64,000 nucleotides of DNA, taken from positions 62,001 to 126,000 of the forward strand of contig NGBS01000880.1 of the NCBI GenBank assembly GCA_002245135.1. The letters are read 5' to 3'. The translations under genes were made by a program, and so were the position numbers. Position 1 is the first letter of the stretch, and every line of letters begins with the position of its first letter. The notes below the pieces were generated by a model. It made no database searches. It saw only the letters and a program-made list of their open reading frames with translations, and was not told the origin of the DNA. This DNA is from Proteromonas lacertae (Eukaryota; Sar; Bigyra; Opalinata; Proteromonadidae). This document shows positions 1 to 7,689 of the stretch, in pieces.

Positions 1-2
1 TA

Positions 3-707
3 GCAGGAGGATATTATGGTGGTGCAAGAAGAGGTGATATCAATACAACGCCAGTTAACACAAATCCCCAATATTTACATAATATTTTTGAAGATTATCA
101 AATTAATCCAGAAGAGAATAGAATGACTATAGATAAAAAGGAAAGAGCTAGTTTAGATGAAGCAGAAGAAACTCAAGTAGATCAAGATGTTACAAATGAT
201 GTTAGTAATAATTGGCAACCACAAGAATCACATTATACTAAAGAATTAGATAAGAGTGAAATGCTTAAAACAGCACAAAGAACAGATAATGATGATTCTA
301 AAGCCTCTTTAGAAAATGATAACATTAATATTCAACCTCCAGAAGAACAAGCTCGTCCACCGCCTCCTCCTCCAGTGCAAGTTAATGAAGATGATGATAT
401 TCTTCCTACAACAGTTAAAAGAGGAAGAGTAGATGATGACAATAATGAAGATGTTCAAGAAAATAAAAAGAGAAGAATAGTTTATAATGATGAAGGAGAT
501 GTTATCCGAGATGATGTAAATGGTAATGAACAAATAGATGATAATGATCAAATGGATGAAGATGATGATTTAGATGATCCTAATATCCAACCTCAAGATG
601 TATTCGCAGAAGAGGATAATAGACAAAAAAGAAAACGAAGTGAAGCTGTTTTTGATGAGGATGATGTAAATGAAGAACCAATAAAAAGAGTTAAAATAAA
701 ACATTAA
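3..707 (+). CDS. Acidic hypothetical protein, 5' end outside window
   Basis: The frame is open from the left edge to a TAA at 707; the first ATG (123) is probably internal, so the gene is truncated by the window. The visible 234 residues start Gly/Ala/Arg-rich (AGGYYGGARRG), then become strongly acidic with a six-proline run, and end in basic clusters (KKRR, KRKR, KRVKIK) that look like nuclear-localisation signals. I recognise no family. It converges tail to tail with the protease gene, six bases apart, and belongs by position to virus module 1. An acidic nuclear or packaging-associated structural protein is a guess from composition only. Confidence 0.6.
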   Translation, partial: AGGYYGGARRGDINTTPVNTNPQYLHNIFEDYQINPEENRMTIDKKERASLDEAEETQVDQDVTNDVSNNWQPQESHYTKELDKSEMLKTAQRTDNDDSKASLENDNINIQPPEEQARPPPPPPVQVNEDDDILPTTVKRGRVDDDNNEDVQENKKRRIVYNDEGDVIRDDVNGNEQIDDNDQMDEDDDLDDPNIQPQDVFAEEDNRQKRKRSEAVFDEDDVNEEPIKRVKIKH

Positions 708-713
708 TTATTA

Positions 714-1211
714 TTATATTTTTCTAAACTTGTTGGCTAATAACCTTGCTCTTTCCTCTCCTTTTACTTTATTGAAATTTGTTGCATCAACGAATGATAG
801 GTTATGCAATAAAATATCTCTTAAAAATAAAATAGCATGATATCCACAAGTGGACGTTGTTATCCTTTGATTAACAACTCCATTTATTTTCAGCTTATAA
901 TCTTGTTGAGGATCTGCTTTAAGATGCTTGATATACTTAACAAAGGACTTGGTATGTTCTGGCTTTTCTCCAAAACTATCATAATAAAGGAATTGATGTT
1001 TATCATTATCAATTACCAAACTTACCCAATGACCAATCTTTTCAGGAGGATCCTTCCTCTTCAAAGTACATATTATTACTCCCCACTTATTCAAATCCAG
1101 TTTAGGAATACTCTTGATTTCATCCCATAAAAATACTCCCCCAAATCTACTTAACATTTCAGGAAAGTTTGATTTTATTACTTTAGGAATATCATAGTTA
1201 GATAAAGCCAT
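714..1211 (-). CDS. Adenain-type cysteine protease (Maverick/Polinton PRO)
   Basis: A 165-residue protein of the adenovirus/Polinton maturation protease family (peptidase C5), which cleaves capsid and core precursors during virion assembly. Catalytic residues are all visible: His61 in IGHWVSL, Asp78 in YYDSFGE, Gln115, and Cys122 in STCGYHAI. Length is close to the usual 165-210 aa. FGGVFLWDEI near residues 23-32 is shared with the second protease copy at 54625. The frame is open for 24 further codons upstream of the ATG, back to a TAG, and that stretch (with GHGEKSKKPYD) looks protein-like, so an upstream exon or lost start is possible. It lies opposite to its neighbours. This copy looks intact. 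Confidence 0.9.
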   Translation of the reverse strand: MALSNYDIPKVIKSNFPEMLSRFGGVFLWDEIKSIPKLDLNKWGVIICTLKRKDPPEKIGHWVSLVIDNDKHQFLYYDSFGEKPEHTKSFVKYIKHLKADPQQDYKLKINGVVNQRITTSTCGYHAILFLRDILLHNLSFVDATNFNKVKGEERARLLANKFRKI

Positions 1212-1357
1212 ATCATATGGTTTCTTGGATTTTTCACCATGTCCATATACTCTGTTATTAGTAAAGCATAAACGTAGTTCATCCTAAAAATTGCAAGAAA
1301 ATGAGAAATGAATTCATTTTTAATTTTCTATTCATATTTGAAAACAATCAATCACAT

Positions 1358-1750
1358 ATGAGTGTTTTAGGTGGGCGTAAACGACGTTATCGAAGAGGTA
1401 GATCCGTTTCAAGAAGAGGACGAAGAGGAAGATCAAGTGGAAGGTACAAGTTTGGCTTGATGGGTAAACTTATAAGACATGAAGTACCGAATACAATGTT
1501 TCGAGGATTGAAGAAAGGAAAAGGAAAAGTAACTGAAGTTGCAAGCAAAGCTTTAGATATCATGAAGGTATTAGGGTTAGGAAAAGTAAGAGGAGGAATA
1601 AGATTTGGTGTAAATGGAGGTAGAAGACGTAGAAGAAGAGGCAGTCGAGCAAGAAGACATAGACATCGTACATACTGTATAAAAGGAGGAGCGCATACAA
1701 GTATTCCTATGAAATTAAATAATTTCCTTTTAAGTAAAATCTCATCTTAA
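1358..1750 (+). CDS. Arg/Gly-rich basic core protein, adenovirus core-like
   Basis: I start the protein at the ATG at 1358 (MSVLGGRKRRYRRG); an in-frame ATG at 1301 would add a hydrophobic leader absent from the related protein at 22801. The 130-residue product has an Arg-rich N-terminus, a central less basic segment (KLIRHEVPNTMFRGLKKG), a second Arg block (GGRRRRRRGSRARRHRH) and a GG after it. This is the layout of adenovirus core/precursor proteins that condense DNA in the virion, and GG sites suit an adenain-type protease. Homology is inferred from composition and from the LGGR start shared with the module 2 protein, not from a domain match. Confidence 0.7.
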   Translation: MSVLGGRKRRYRRGRSVSRRGRRGRSSGRYKFGLMGKLIRHEVPNTMFRGLKKGKGKVTEVASKALDIMKVLGLGKVRGGIRFGVNGGRRRRRRGSRARRHRHRTYCIKGGAHTSIPMKLNNFLLSKISS

Positions 1751-1790
1751 ATTTTTATTATTATTTTTATTTTTGTTTTTCTATATAAAA

Positions 1791-2294
1791 ATGAATCCAT
1801 ATTACAATAACAATAGAAATCAATCATATTATCAGAATTACGATGATGGATTTTATGATGATTATTACGATGATGATGACTATTTATCTAAAAGTGCTCA
1901 AATAGACTTACAAATACTAAGTCAATTACAAGGATTGAACAGTGCATTTCAAACAGCATCTACTGCTCCTAGGAGAAAGCTTACATCAGAACAATATAAG
2001 AATAGGATTAAAAGTTTGGAAAAAGCTCGAAAAGCAAAAAAGGAAAAAACTAAAAAAACTGCTCCAAAAAAGAAAATTGTAGAAGTAAGTTCAAGTGAGG
2101 ATGAGGACGAAGAATCTAAAAAGTCAGTAGAGAGTGAAGGATCAGATGAAGAGGAAATTACAGAAAAGAAATCCTCTGATAAAAGCAAATTAAAGGATCC
2201 TCCAAAGAATGCTCCAATTGGTGAAGCCAAAGTAGAAAAAATTAACGGAATTATTATAGATCCTAGTAAGGAAGCATTTGCTCCATTTTATTAA
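1791..2294 (+). CDS. Hypothetical protein, Tyr/Asn/Asp-rich head, charged tail
   Basis: 167 residues from the ATG at 1791, preceded by a T-rich leader; a nearer upstream in-frame ATG at 1773 is possible but lies in that leader. The N-terminus is MNPYYNNNRNQSYYQNY followed by an Asp/Tyr run, the middle is Lys-rich (KARKAKKEKTKKTAPKKK), and the tail alternates Ser/Glu/Asp with Lys. No enzyme motif is visible. It sits in a run of same-strand genes spaced 30-60 bases apart typical of the late genes in module 1, which suggests a structural or DNA-associated role. Family not recognised. Confidence 0.6.
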   Translation: MNPYYNNNRNQSYYQNYDDGFYDDYYDDDDYLSKSAQIDLQILSQLQGLNSAFQTASTAPRRKLTSEQYKNRIKSLEKARKAKKEKTKKTAPKKKIVEVSSSEDEDEESKKSVESEGSDEEEITEKKSSDKSKLKDPPKNAPIGEAKVEKINGIIIDPSKEAFAPFY

Positions 2295-2334
2295 AATTTA
2301 TATTTTTAATTCATTTTTGTTTTTCTTGGGTAAT

Positions 2335-2928
2335 ATGAAAAAATCAAATATTATTAACAAATTGATCACTGAATTAGCAAAAAGAGTATCTTCTAGGATA
2401 GGCAAGAGATCTCATAAAAGAAAATACAAAAGAAAATTAAATAAAAGTTTCAAGAGATTAGCATATGATATGGATGCTCCTGAATTAGTATACAATGTTA
2501 ACCAATCTAGATTGGATCATTTACAAGGAATGCAATTTGATAGCCAATTACAGAAAATAAATGAACTGAAAAACAACTTAATAGATATTAATAAAAAAAT
2601 AACAGACTATGAAGGAATGGAATCTCTACCAGTTAATGAGGATAATAAAGATGAAATCTTCAAAAGAGAGCAAGAAATGATAAAATTAAATTTAGGAAAA
2701 CAAAGATTAGAAAATCAATTGAAGATGATGAAAGGAGGATTTATGTTTGGAGCTTCTGATCCTCTAACAAGAAGTGTTCCATATGGAAGGACAGGAAGTA
2801 TAAGAGATTCTTTATTACCAAGAATGTATGATCCTAAATCAATTCCTACAGGAGGATTAAATTATGATCCTTTAAAAGATGGAGTTGGAGATGCAGATAT
2901 AAGTAATTTTTTAAAAAGTAATTTTTAA
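2335..2928 (+). CDS. Hypothetical structural protein, basic head plus coiled coil
   Basis: Start chosen at the ATG at 2335, directly after the T-rich motif ending in TTTTTCTTGGGT; the open frame reaches back to 2278 but would overlap the previous gene. The 197-aa protein has a Lys/Arg-rich N-terminus (SSRIGKRSHKRKYKRK), a coiled-coil-like middle (residues about 60-130) and a Gly/Pro/Asp-containing tail (FMFGASDPLTRSVPYGR). The module 2 protein at 21447-22013 has the same three-part plan and nearly the same length, so the two are probably orthologous virion proteins. No function can be assigned. Confidence 0.6.
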   Translation: MKKSNIINKLITELAKRVSSRIGKRSHKRKYKRKLNKSFKRLAYDMDAPELVYNVNQSRLDHLQGMQFDSQLQKINELKNNLIDINKKITDYEGMESLPVNEDNKDEIFKREQEMIKLNLGKQRLENQLKMMKGGFMFGASDPLTRSVPYGRTGSIRDSLLPRMYDPKSIPTGGLNYDPLKDGVGDADISNFLKSNF

Positions 2929-2959
2929 TTCTTATTATATTTTGTTTATAGCAGACAAC

Positions 2960-3133
2960 ATGGAGGAAAGATTAAAGAATTGGAAGATTCGCATTTATTA
3001 CGGTTGTAGCGATATTCATTTCAATTTTCTATACCATGGAAATGAAATAGAATTATCAGTACCTACCAAAACTGAACCGAAAGTAGAAGGACCAGTTTCT
3101 GAAGATCAAATAATAATGAGGCATTTATTCTAA
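2960..3133 (+). CDS. Small hypothetical protein (57 aa)
   Basis: ATG at 2960 starts a 57-residue frame (MEERLKNWKIRIYYGCSDIH...) that ends before a new T-rich leader at about 3161. It is same-strand and properly spaced with the module 1 gene row, which is the main support. No motif is recognised; short length makes it uncertain. Confidence 0.35.
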   Translation: MEERLKNWKIRIYYGCSDIHFNFLYHGNEIELSVPTKTEPKVEGPVSEDQIIMRHLF

Positions 3134-3204
3134 AAAGGATTTTGATCTTATTTGTGTTTATTTTCTTGGGTTTATTTCATTTTCATTTTTCTTTCTATTT
3201 TCTT

Positions 3205-3610
3205 ATGAAACAGGATAATCTTGACTATATTGATTTTGGGTTGTTTGAAAATATAAATAAGAGGAAATGGTGGGATATGGAGGAAATTTCTATATATCTC
3301 ATGAATAATGTAAGTTAGATGAATATTATGAGGATTATAAGTTATGTGTGGAGGAATATAAAGATTATTTACAATATGTTAAAAAGAAGAAAAACAAGAA
3401 GAAGGAAGAAAATATTCCTCAATCATTAGAGAGACTCCAAATGAGCATTGAGGATAGCCGATCCTCCTATCAAAGGAAACATGCGGAAATTGCGGAAAGG
3501 ATTTGGAAGATAAGGAACATATCGATTATCTGCTTGATTTTAGATTACGACAAAGAAAAGGAAGAAGAAAGGAAAAATGTAAAGAAAAGGAAAACAATTT
3601 GATTGGTTAA
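3205..3610 (+). pseudogene. Frame-broken gene ending in a Cys/His zinc-finger-like motif
   Basis: A T-rich leader with TTCTTGGG at about 3171 precedes an ATG at 3205. Protein-like sequence then runs through three successive frames: an N-terminal part to about 3316, a Lys/Glu-rich part about 3325-3475, and a C-terminal part with ETCGNCGKDL and a later His. The switches look like one-base indels. The C-terminal frame stops at 3610. The Cys-x2-Cys motif suggests a zinc finger, as in the neighbour at 3699. Either a decayed gene or two sequencing errors. Confidence 0.45.
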
Positions 3611-3698
3611 TTTGAATTTTACTAATTTCTTGATTTTATTTTAATTAAGTATTTTCTAAAACTTTTTGAAAACTTATCATAAATTTAAAAATCAAAAA

Positions 3699-4415
3699 AT
3701 GAATTCCGATTTACAAGATGATATGAACATAAGTTCATTTCCTAGTTCACCAAAGGTTGCTGCTCCTCCTCCACTCATTATTCCTCAATTAGATGAATCT
3801 AAGGTACTTACAAAAGAGAATTTTGATGACTTTATTTTTAGCAACTCTCATTTTTGGGATATTATGGTGAATCATACAAGAAGTATGACAGAGATCCTTT
3901 TAAGAAATCTTATTGATGGATTAAGCTTATACAGGATAGCAAATGCAAGACAAGAGGATTTTATTGATTTCCTCTCTGCTTGGAAATCAAAAATTCCTTT
4001 ATCAGATTTTAAAATAGGAATTAATCCTATCGAACCATTTGCAGATGATGATGATAAAGTCATTCCTATTCCTAAAAAGAAGAAGGAATCAGCTCCGGTA
4101 CCAGAAGGATCACAAAAGTGTTCTACATGCAACAAAATCCTTCCTTTGGAAAACTTTGCAACAAAGCCAAACGGTGACAAAAACAAAAGTTGTGAAAGAT
4201 GTCGCTTAAAAAAGAAGGAGTATTATGATAAACAAAGACAACAAAAGAAACAAAGAAATGTTAAAGAGGAAGATTCAAGTAGTGGAAAAGTAAAAATTAA
4301 ATTATGTCCTAAACCAGCTCCAAAGAAAAGAAAGATTGATGTTGTCATTCCTTCTGCAATGGATGAGGATCCTGATGATGATGAGGAAATAGATAGTGAG
4401 GAAATGGAAATATAA
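3699..4415 (+). CDS. Viral zinc-ribbon protein
   Basis: Start at 3699 (MNSDLQDDMN); the open frame extends to 3666 but that part lies in the leader. 238 aa. Residues about 40-110 are globular; about 140-175 form a four-Cys zinc ribbon, with CSTCNK then CERCRLKKKEYYDK, of the kind common in large DNA viruses of protists; the rest is Lys-rich then acidic (DEDPDDDEEIDSEE). Zinc-binding geometry is clear. Nucleic-acid binding is inferred from the Lys/Arg cluster after the second Cys pair. Late-transcription or DNA-binding roles are possible; nothing visible decides. Confidence 0.65.
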   Translation: MNSDLQDDMNISSFPSSPKVAAPPPLIIPQLDESKVLTKENFDDFIFSNSHFWDIMVNHTRSMTEILLRNLIDGLSLYRIANARQEDFIDFLSAWKSKIPLSDFKIGINPIEPFADDDDKVIPIPKKKKESAPVPEGSQKCSTCNKILPLENFATKPNGDKNKSCERCRLKKKEYYDKQRQQKKQRNVKEEDSSSGKVKIKLCPKPAPKKRKIDVVIPSAMDEDPDDDEEIDSEEMEI

Positions 4416-4442
4416 ATTCTAATATTAATCTTTATTTTCATA

Positions 4443-4457
4443 TTTCTTGTTGTTTTT
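4443..4457 (+). promoter_or_regulatory. T-rich late-promoter-like motif upstream of 4478
   Basis: TTTCTTGTTGTTTTT ends 21 bases before the ATG at 4478. The same string recurs 27 bases before the next gene, and variants (TTTTTCTTGGGT) stand before 2335 and 3205. Repetition at a fixed place before starts argues for a virus-specific promoter or leader element; no experimental family assignment is possible. Confidence 0.4.
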
Positions 4458-4477
4458 AGAATATATATATATTCAAA

Positions 4478-4885
4478 ATGCCTAGATATAGAATTAATAC
4501 TTTTTCATTAAAAGCAAATAATGTTGGACCTGTAGTTTGTAAATTATACAGGTATATGGTAATAGATAGAGGAAATACATATCAGCTTATATGGTATATC
4601 AAATTTAATCCTCAAGTATTACAGAATATTATTATGGGTGGAGATAGATGGATTCATGTAATACCATATCGTACTAGCGATGTTAATGATGAACCAGAAT
4701 TATGGTTTATTGGAACCGGAATGAGATCTATGCAACTTGATTTACCTGAATTAATCTTTAATCCAACTCCTAATCCTCCAATTTTGCTTCGTGGAAATCT
4801 TAACGTAACACAAAGAAGATATTTACAGCTTCATTTATTATATGATCCTTTAGATGAAGATGATGATGATGATGATGATGAATAA
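4478..4885 (+). CDS. Hypothetical protein with acidic tail (135 aa)
   Basis: MPRYRINTFSLKANNVGPVV starts 21 bases after a T-rich motif. The body looks like a compact beta-rich domain (LYRYMVIDRGNTYQLIWYIKF, WIHVIPYRTS, ELWFIGTG) and the protein ends in LDEDDDDDDDE. Intact frame, same strand and spacing as the neighbours, so a real module 1 gene. Family not recognised. A small capsid-associated or accessory protein is only a positional guess. Confidence 0.65.
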   Translation: MPRYRINTFSLKANNVGPVVCKLYRYMVIDRGNTYQLIWYIKFNPQVLQNIIMGGDRWIHVIPYRTSDVNDEPELWFIGTGMRSMQLDLPELIFNPTPNPPILLRGNLNVTQRRYLQLHLLYDPLDEDDDDDDDE

Positions 4886-4909
4886 AACAATAATTAATTT
4901 CATTTTTAA

Positions 4910-4925
4910 TTTTCTTGTTGTTTTT
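4910..4925 (+). promoter_or_regulatory. T-rich late-promoter-like motif upstream of 4952
   Basis: TTTTCTTGTTGTTTTT ends 27 bases before the ATG at 4952 and matches the motif at 4443-4457. Confidence 0.4.
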
Positions 4926-4951
4926 GTATATTATACTCTCATAATTACAAA

Positions 4952-5275
4952 ATGTTATCAAAAAATAATGAGACTGTCTTAGAGACAAATGTTGAGGAAA
5001 TCAAGGAAAGTATAGGAATCCTCTTAGTATATGTCATCCTTTGGGTTGTAACAGAAGTCATCAAAATTGTATATTATACTTATAAAGCATATTGTCCTCC
5101 TAATGTCATTGAAGTTGTGGAGGAAATTCAGCATAATTTAGGAAGTGCAAATAAGAAGGATGAAGAAGAGGATGTTATTGAAGAAAATGAGGAATTATCC
5201 TCCATAAACAAGACATATAGAACAAGCAGTGGAAGATTACACTATCCTCCGTCAAAATTCTCTAATACAATTTAG
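4952..5275 (+). CDS. Single-pass membrane protein, hypothetical
   Basis: 107 aa. One clear transmembrane segment at about residues 20-40 (IGILLVYVILWVVTEVIKIV), followed by Tyr/Cys (YYTYKAYCPPN) and an acidic cytosolic-type tail (KKDEEEDVIEENEE). No signal peptidase motif stands out. Small single-span proteins are common in Maverick-type elements, but no family is recognised. Last intact gene of module 1. Confidence 0.6.
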   Translation: MLSKNNETVLETNVEEIKESIGILLVYVILWVVTEVIKIVYYTYKAYCPPNVIEVVEEIQHNLGSANKKDEEEDVIEENEELSSINKTYRTSSGRLHYPPSKFSNTI

Positions 5276-5362
5276 AGGATATTATTAAATATTTTAAATC
5301 ATTAATAACATATTTTTTCTAAGTTCCTATTTTTGGGTTATTAAAAAATCCTCTATTTTTAT

Positions 5363-5445
5363 AAAAAGTAACGGTTTTGATGACGCGCTTAAATCCTCCA
5401 ATCATAATCGACCGTTACTTTTTAAGTAAATTTGCCGTTACTTTT
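5363..5445. repeat. Three copies of a CCGTTACTTTT motif, two in inverted orientation
   Basis: AAAAAGTAACGGT (5363-5375) faces ACCGTTACTTTTT (5411-5423), giving a 13-bp perfect inverted repeat with a 35-base loop; a third copy, CCGTTACTTTT, is at 5435-5445. The spacer holds GATGACGCGC, GC-rich for this region. It lies in the gap between two module 1 genes and could be an operator, an origin-type site or a terminator stem. Confidence 0.5.
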
Positions 5446-5492
5446 CATTCGGAGTTTTCCTAACATTTTTTATGGTTAGAAATTATATAAAA

Positions 5493-6845
5493 ATGAGTAT
5501 AAATACTGCTGAATTTTTAAAGTTAACAGTTGCTACAGCTGATGCAACTAAGTATAGATTCATTTATAATATAATGCAGGACTTTTGCAAAGTTCCTAGG
5601 AAGTAAACCATTCTATCCTAGTGAAAAATGGAGCAAGGAGGATGATGCTGTTGTGAGAGGATTATACTCTCAACTTGGTGCATTTATTAATCAACTAAAT
5701 GCCAATCCTGCTGGAGTATATTTTGTATTATATTTGCAATAGACTTGGAAACATTATGAAATGGAGGAAAAGGAGGAAAGTGAAAAAGATGAGAAAGAGG
5801 AAAAGGAAGAAATGGAGGAAAAGGAAGAAATGGAGGAAAAGGAGGAAATGAAGGAAAAGGAGGAAAAGGAGGAAAGTGAAAAAGAGGAAAGTAAGAAAAG
5901 TCCTGAGGTATATTTGATTATTTATATATACATAGAAATGGATGCTTGAAAAAGAGGAATTCCTCAAAGAACTTAAAGAAATCAGGGATGAAGATCTTGA
6001 AGAAAGTGATAAAGAGGATAAAAATGAAAAAGATTGCTGTGCAGTAAAAGGCAAAAATTATGAAAAGATGTCACAAATGAAAAGGAAAGAAAACAACATT
6101 TTGAAGATCCTACACCTCCAGAGCTTCCTCCAAAACCAAAATCAGATCCTATTAAAGAGATGTTACAAAAAACATCAATACTGAATAAGTTTAATGTCAA
6201 AAAGATATATAAATCCTCTCCTGAAACAATTCCTCCAAAGGATCTTAGCAAATTGAAGAAAGTCAAAGAAGTTGTAAAAGAAATTGAAAAGGAGGATATT
6301 CCTCAGATTATAGTATCAGAAAGTGATACAGATTCAGATGATGAAAAAGTAATTGTAGCAAAGAAGAGAAAAATTAATCCTAAGAATATAGATATTATGA
6401 AGCAAAAGCAAAGAAAAGTAAATACTCTAGATACATCCAAAAATTATACAGATGCTGACCTATTCGATATGATCCTCCAAAAAAAGTATCCTATACAGGA
6501 ATGGTACAACCATGGATTATTAGTCAAATATATAAATATTATTGGTATTAATACTTGCAAATACTTAAAGAATGAATTATTAAAATATAAAAAGAATCAG
6601 ATGAACAAGGCTTATAAAAAGTCAGATAGAATGGACGAAATATTAAAAGAGATGAGCAATATAAATCAACTGATGTAAAGCAGTTTCCTGATAAAGAAAG
6701 CTACAAAAAGCAGTATAATGACTTAAAGAAAGTTAAAGATGATTATGAAGATGAGATTGATGAAATACAGAAAGATGTAGAGAAAGTCAAAGAAGGTTTA
6801 AAGCCAGTGGAACAAAGGATCAAAGATCTGGAAAAATCACATTAA
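5493..6845 (+). pseudogene. Frame-broken acidic coiled-coil protein of virus module 1
   Basis: Protein-like sequence starts at ATG 5493 (MSINTAEFLKLTVATADATK) and continues to a TAA at 6845, but crosses frames near 5600, 5740-5760, 5940, 6080 and 6670. The middle is an almost pure Glu/Lys/Met repeat encoded by a GGAGGAAAAG satellite; the C-terminal third (about 6160-6845) is Lys-rich with coiled-coil character and a globular part near NYTDADLFDMILQKKYP. The break at 5600 is fixed by changing a single base. Either one decayed gene of about 440 codons or two neighbouring genes. No family recognised. Confidence 0.5.
5757..5890 (+). repeat. GGAGGAAAAG purine satellite
   Basis: Tandem GAAATGGAGGAAAAGGA-type units encode a Glu/Lys/Met run inside the broken gene at 5493-6845. 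Slippage here may have produced the local frame changes. Confidence 0.7.
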
Positions 6846-7140
6846 TTAAATCATAATAATAATTATATTATGATTCTGTTTTTCCTCTATACTAAAAAGC
6901 ATAATTATATTGTTATAAACAATTTCATTTTGTTCTATATTTTTAATAAATAACATAAAAATAATCAAGCGAAGGAAAAATGAAAAAATAAGATGTCGAA
7001 GAAGCGTCTGCACCGACATCGGTCGCTGCGCGACCCTATTGACCCCCCTATCGGCGGAACCGCTTAACGGCGGAATACACATATATATATATATACATAT
7101 CAATTTATATATTATACTTCATAATAAAAAATAAACTTTG
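6846..7140. other. Boundary region with short GC-rich patch
   Basis: No gene seen. 6990-7077 is unexpectedly GC-rich (CATCGGTCGCTGCGCGACC, then CCCCCCTATCGGCGGAAC) and ends in CTTAACGGCGGAATACACAT, which resembles the CTCAACGGCGCACAATAT end of the palindromic MITE at 46791-47238. It is followed by a (TA)n run. Probably the worn edge of a transposon at the right border of virus module 1. Confidence 0.35.
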
Positions 7141-7570
7141 CATATTTTGATTGATATGTTTCTAAACAGAAGTTTGGTATTAATCATATTAGAAGTAGAA
7201 ATCATCATTTTCATATATACAATACTAAAATTATCAAAAAAGTATATTGCAGACATAGGTTATATGACAAAGTAAGTGTAACAATTTTTTATCAAAATAA
7301 GTAAGAATATGCATTTAGTTTGTTTCTAAAGTCTCAAATCGCTCAACTGGGAGTTGTACTCAACGGGGAACAACAGATGCTTAAAAAAAATATATCACAG
7401 ATGTTGCTTATATGCCAAAGCAAGATTATATTTGAATATAACTCACTACCAAACCCTCTACTGTCGAATTAAAAATGTAAAAATAAAAATCTAGTTCAAG
7501 CCTCTTTCAAGCCTACTTTTTCAATTTCAATATTATGTATAAAGAAATTAAAATTATTATATTCTATTCA
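7141..7570. mobile_element. Diverged MITE relic, TGTTGTGC family
   Basis: AAAAAAGTATATTGCAGA, then ATATGACAAAGTAAGTGTAA, CAATTTTTTATCAAAATAAG and GTAAGAATATGCATTTAG at 7220-7320 match the inner arm of the 605-bp MITE at 29638-30242; the end degenerates to CAACGGGGAACAACA near 7368. The following CAAGCC...CAAGCCTA segment also matches the MITE centre. Truncated and old. Confidence 0.6.
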
Positions 7571-7689
7571 TCTAAAACTTTAATATCGTTTTCTACTACA
7601 GTCAAATACATTTACCTTGAATTCTTATAATTTGAACCATTTTTCTTTCAAAGTTTTTGAATTTATAACATTCTCTACAAGTATTTCTA

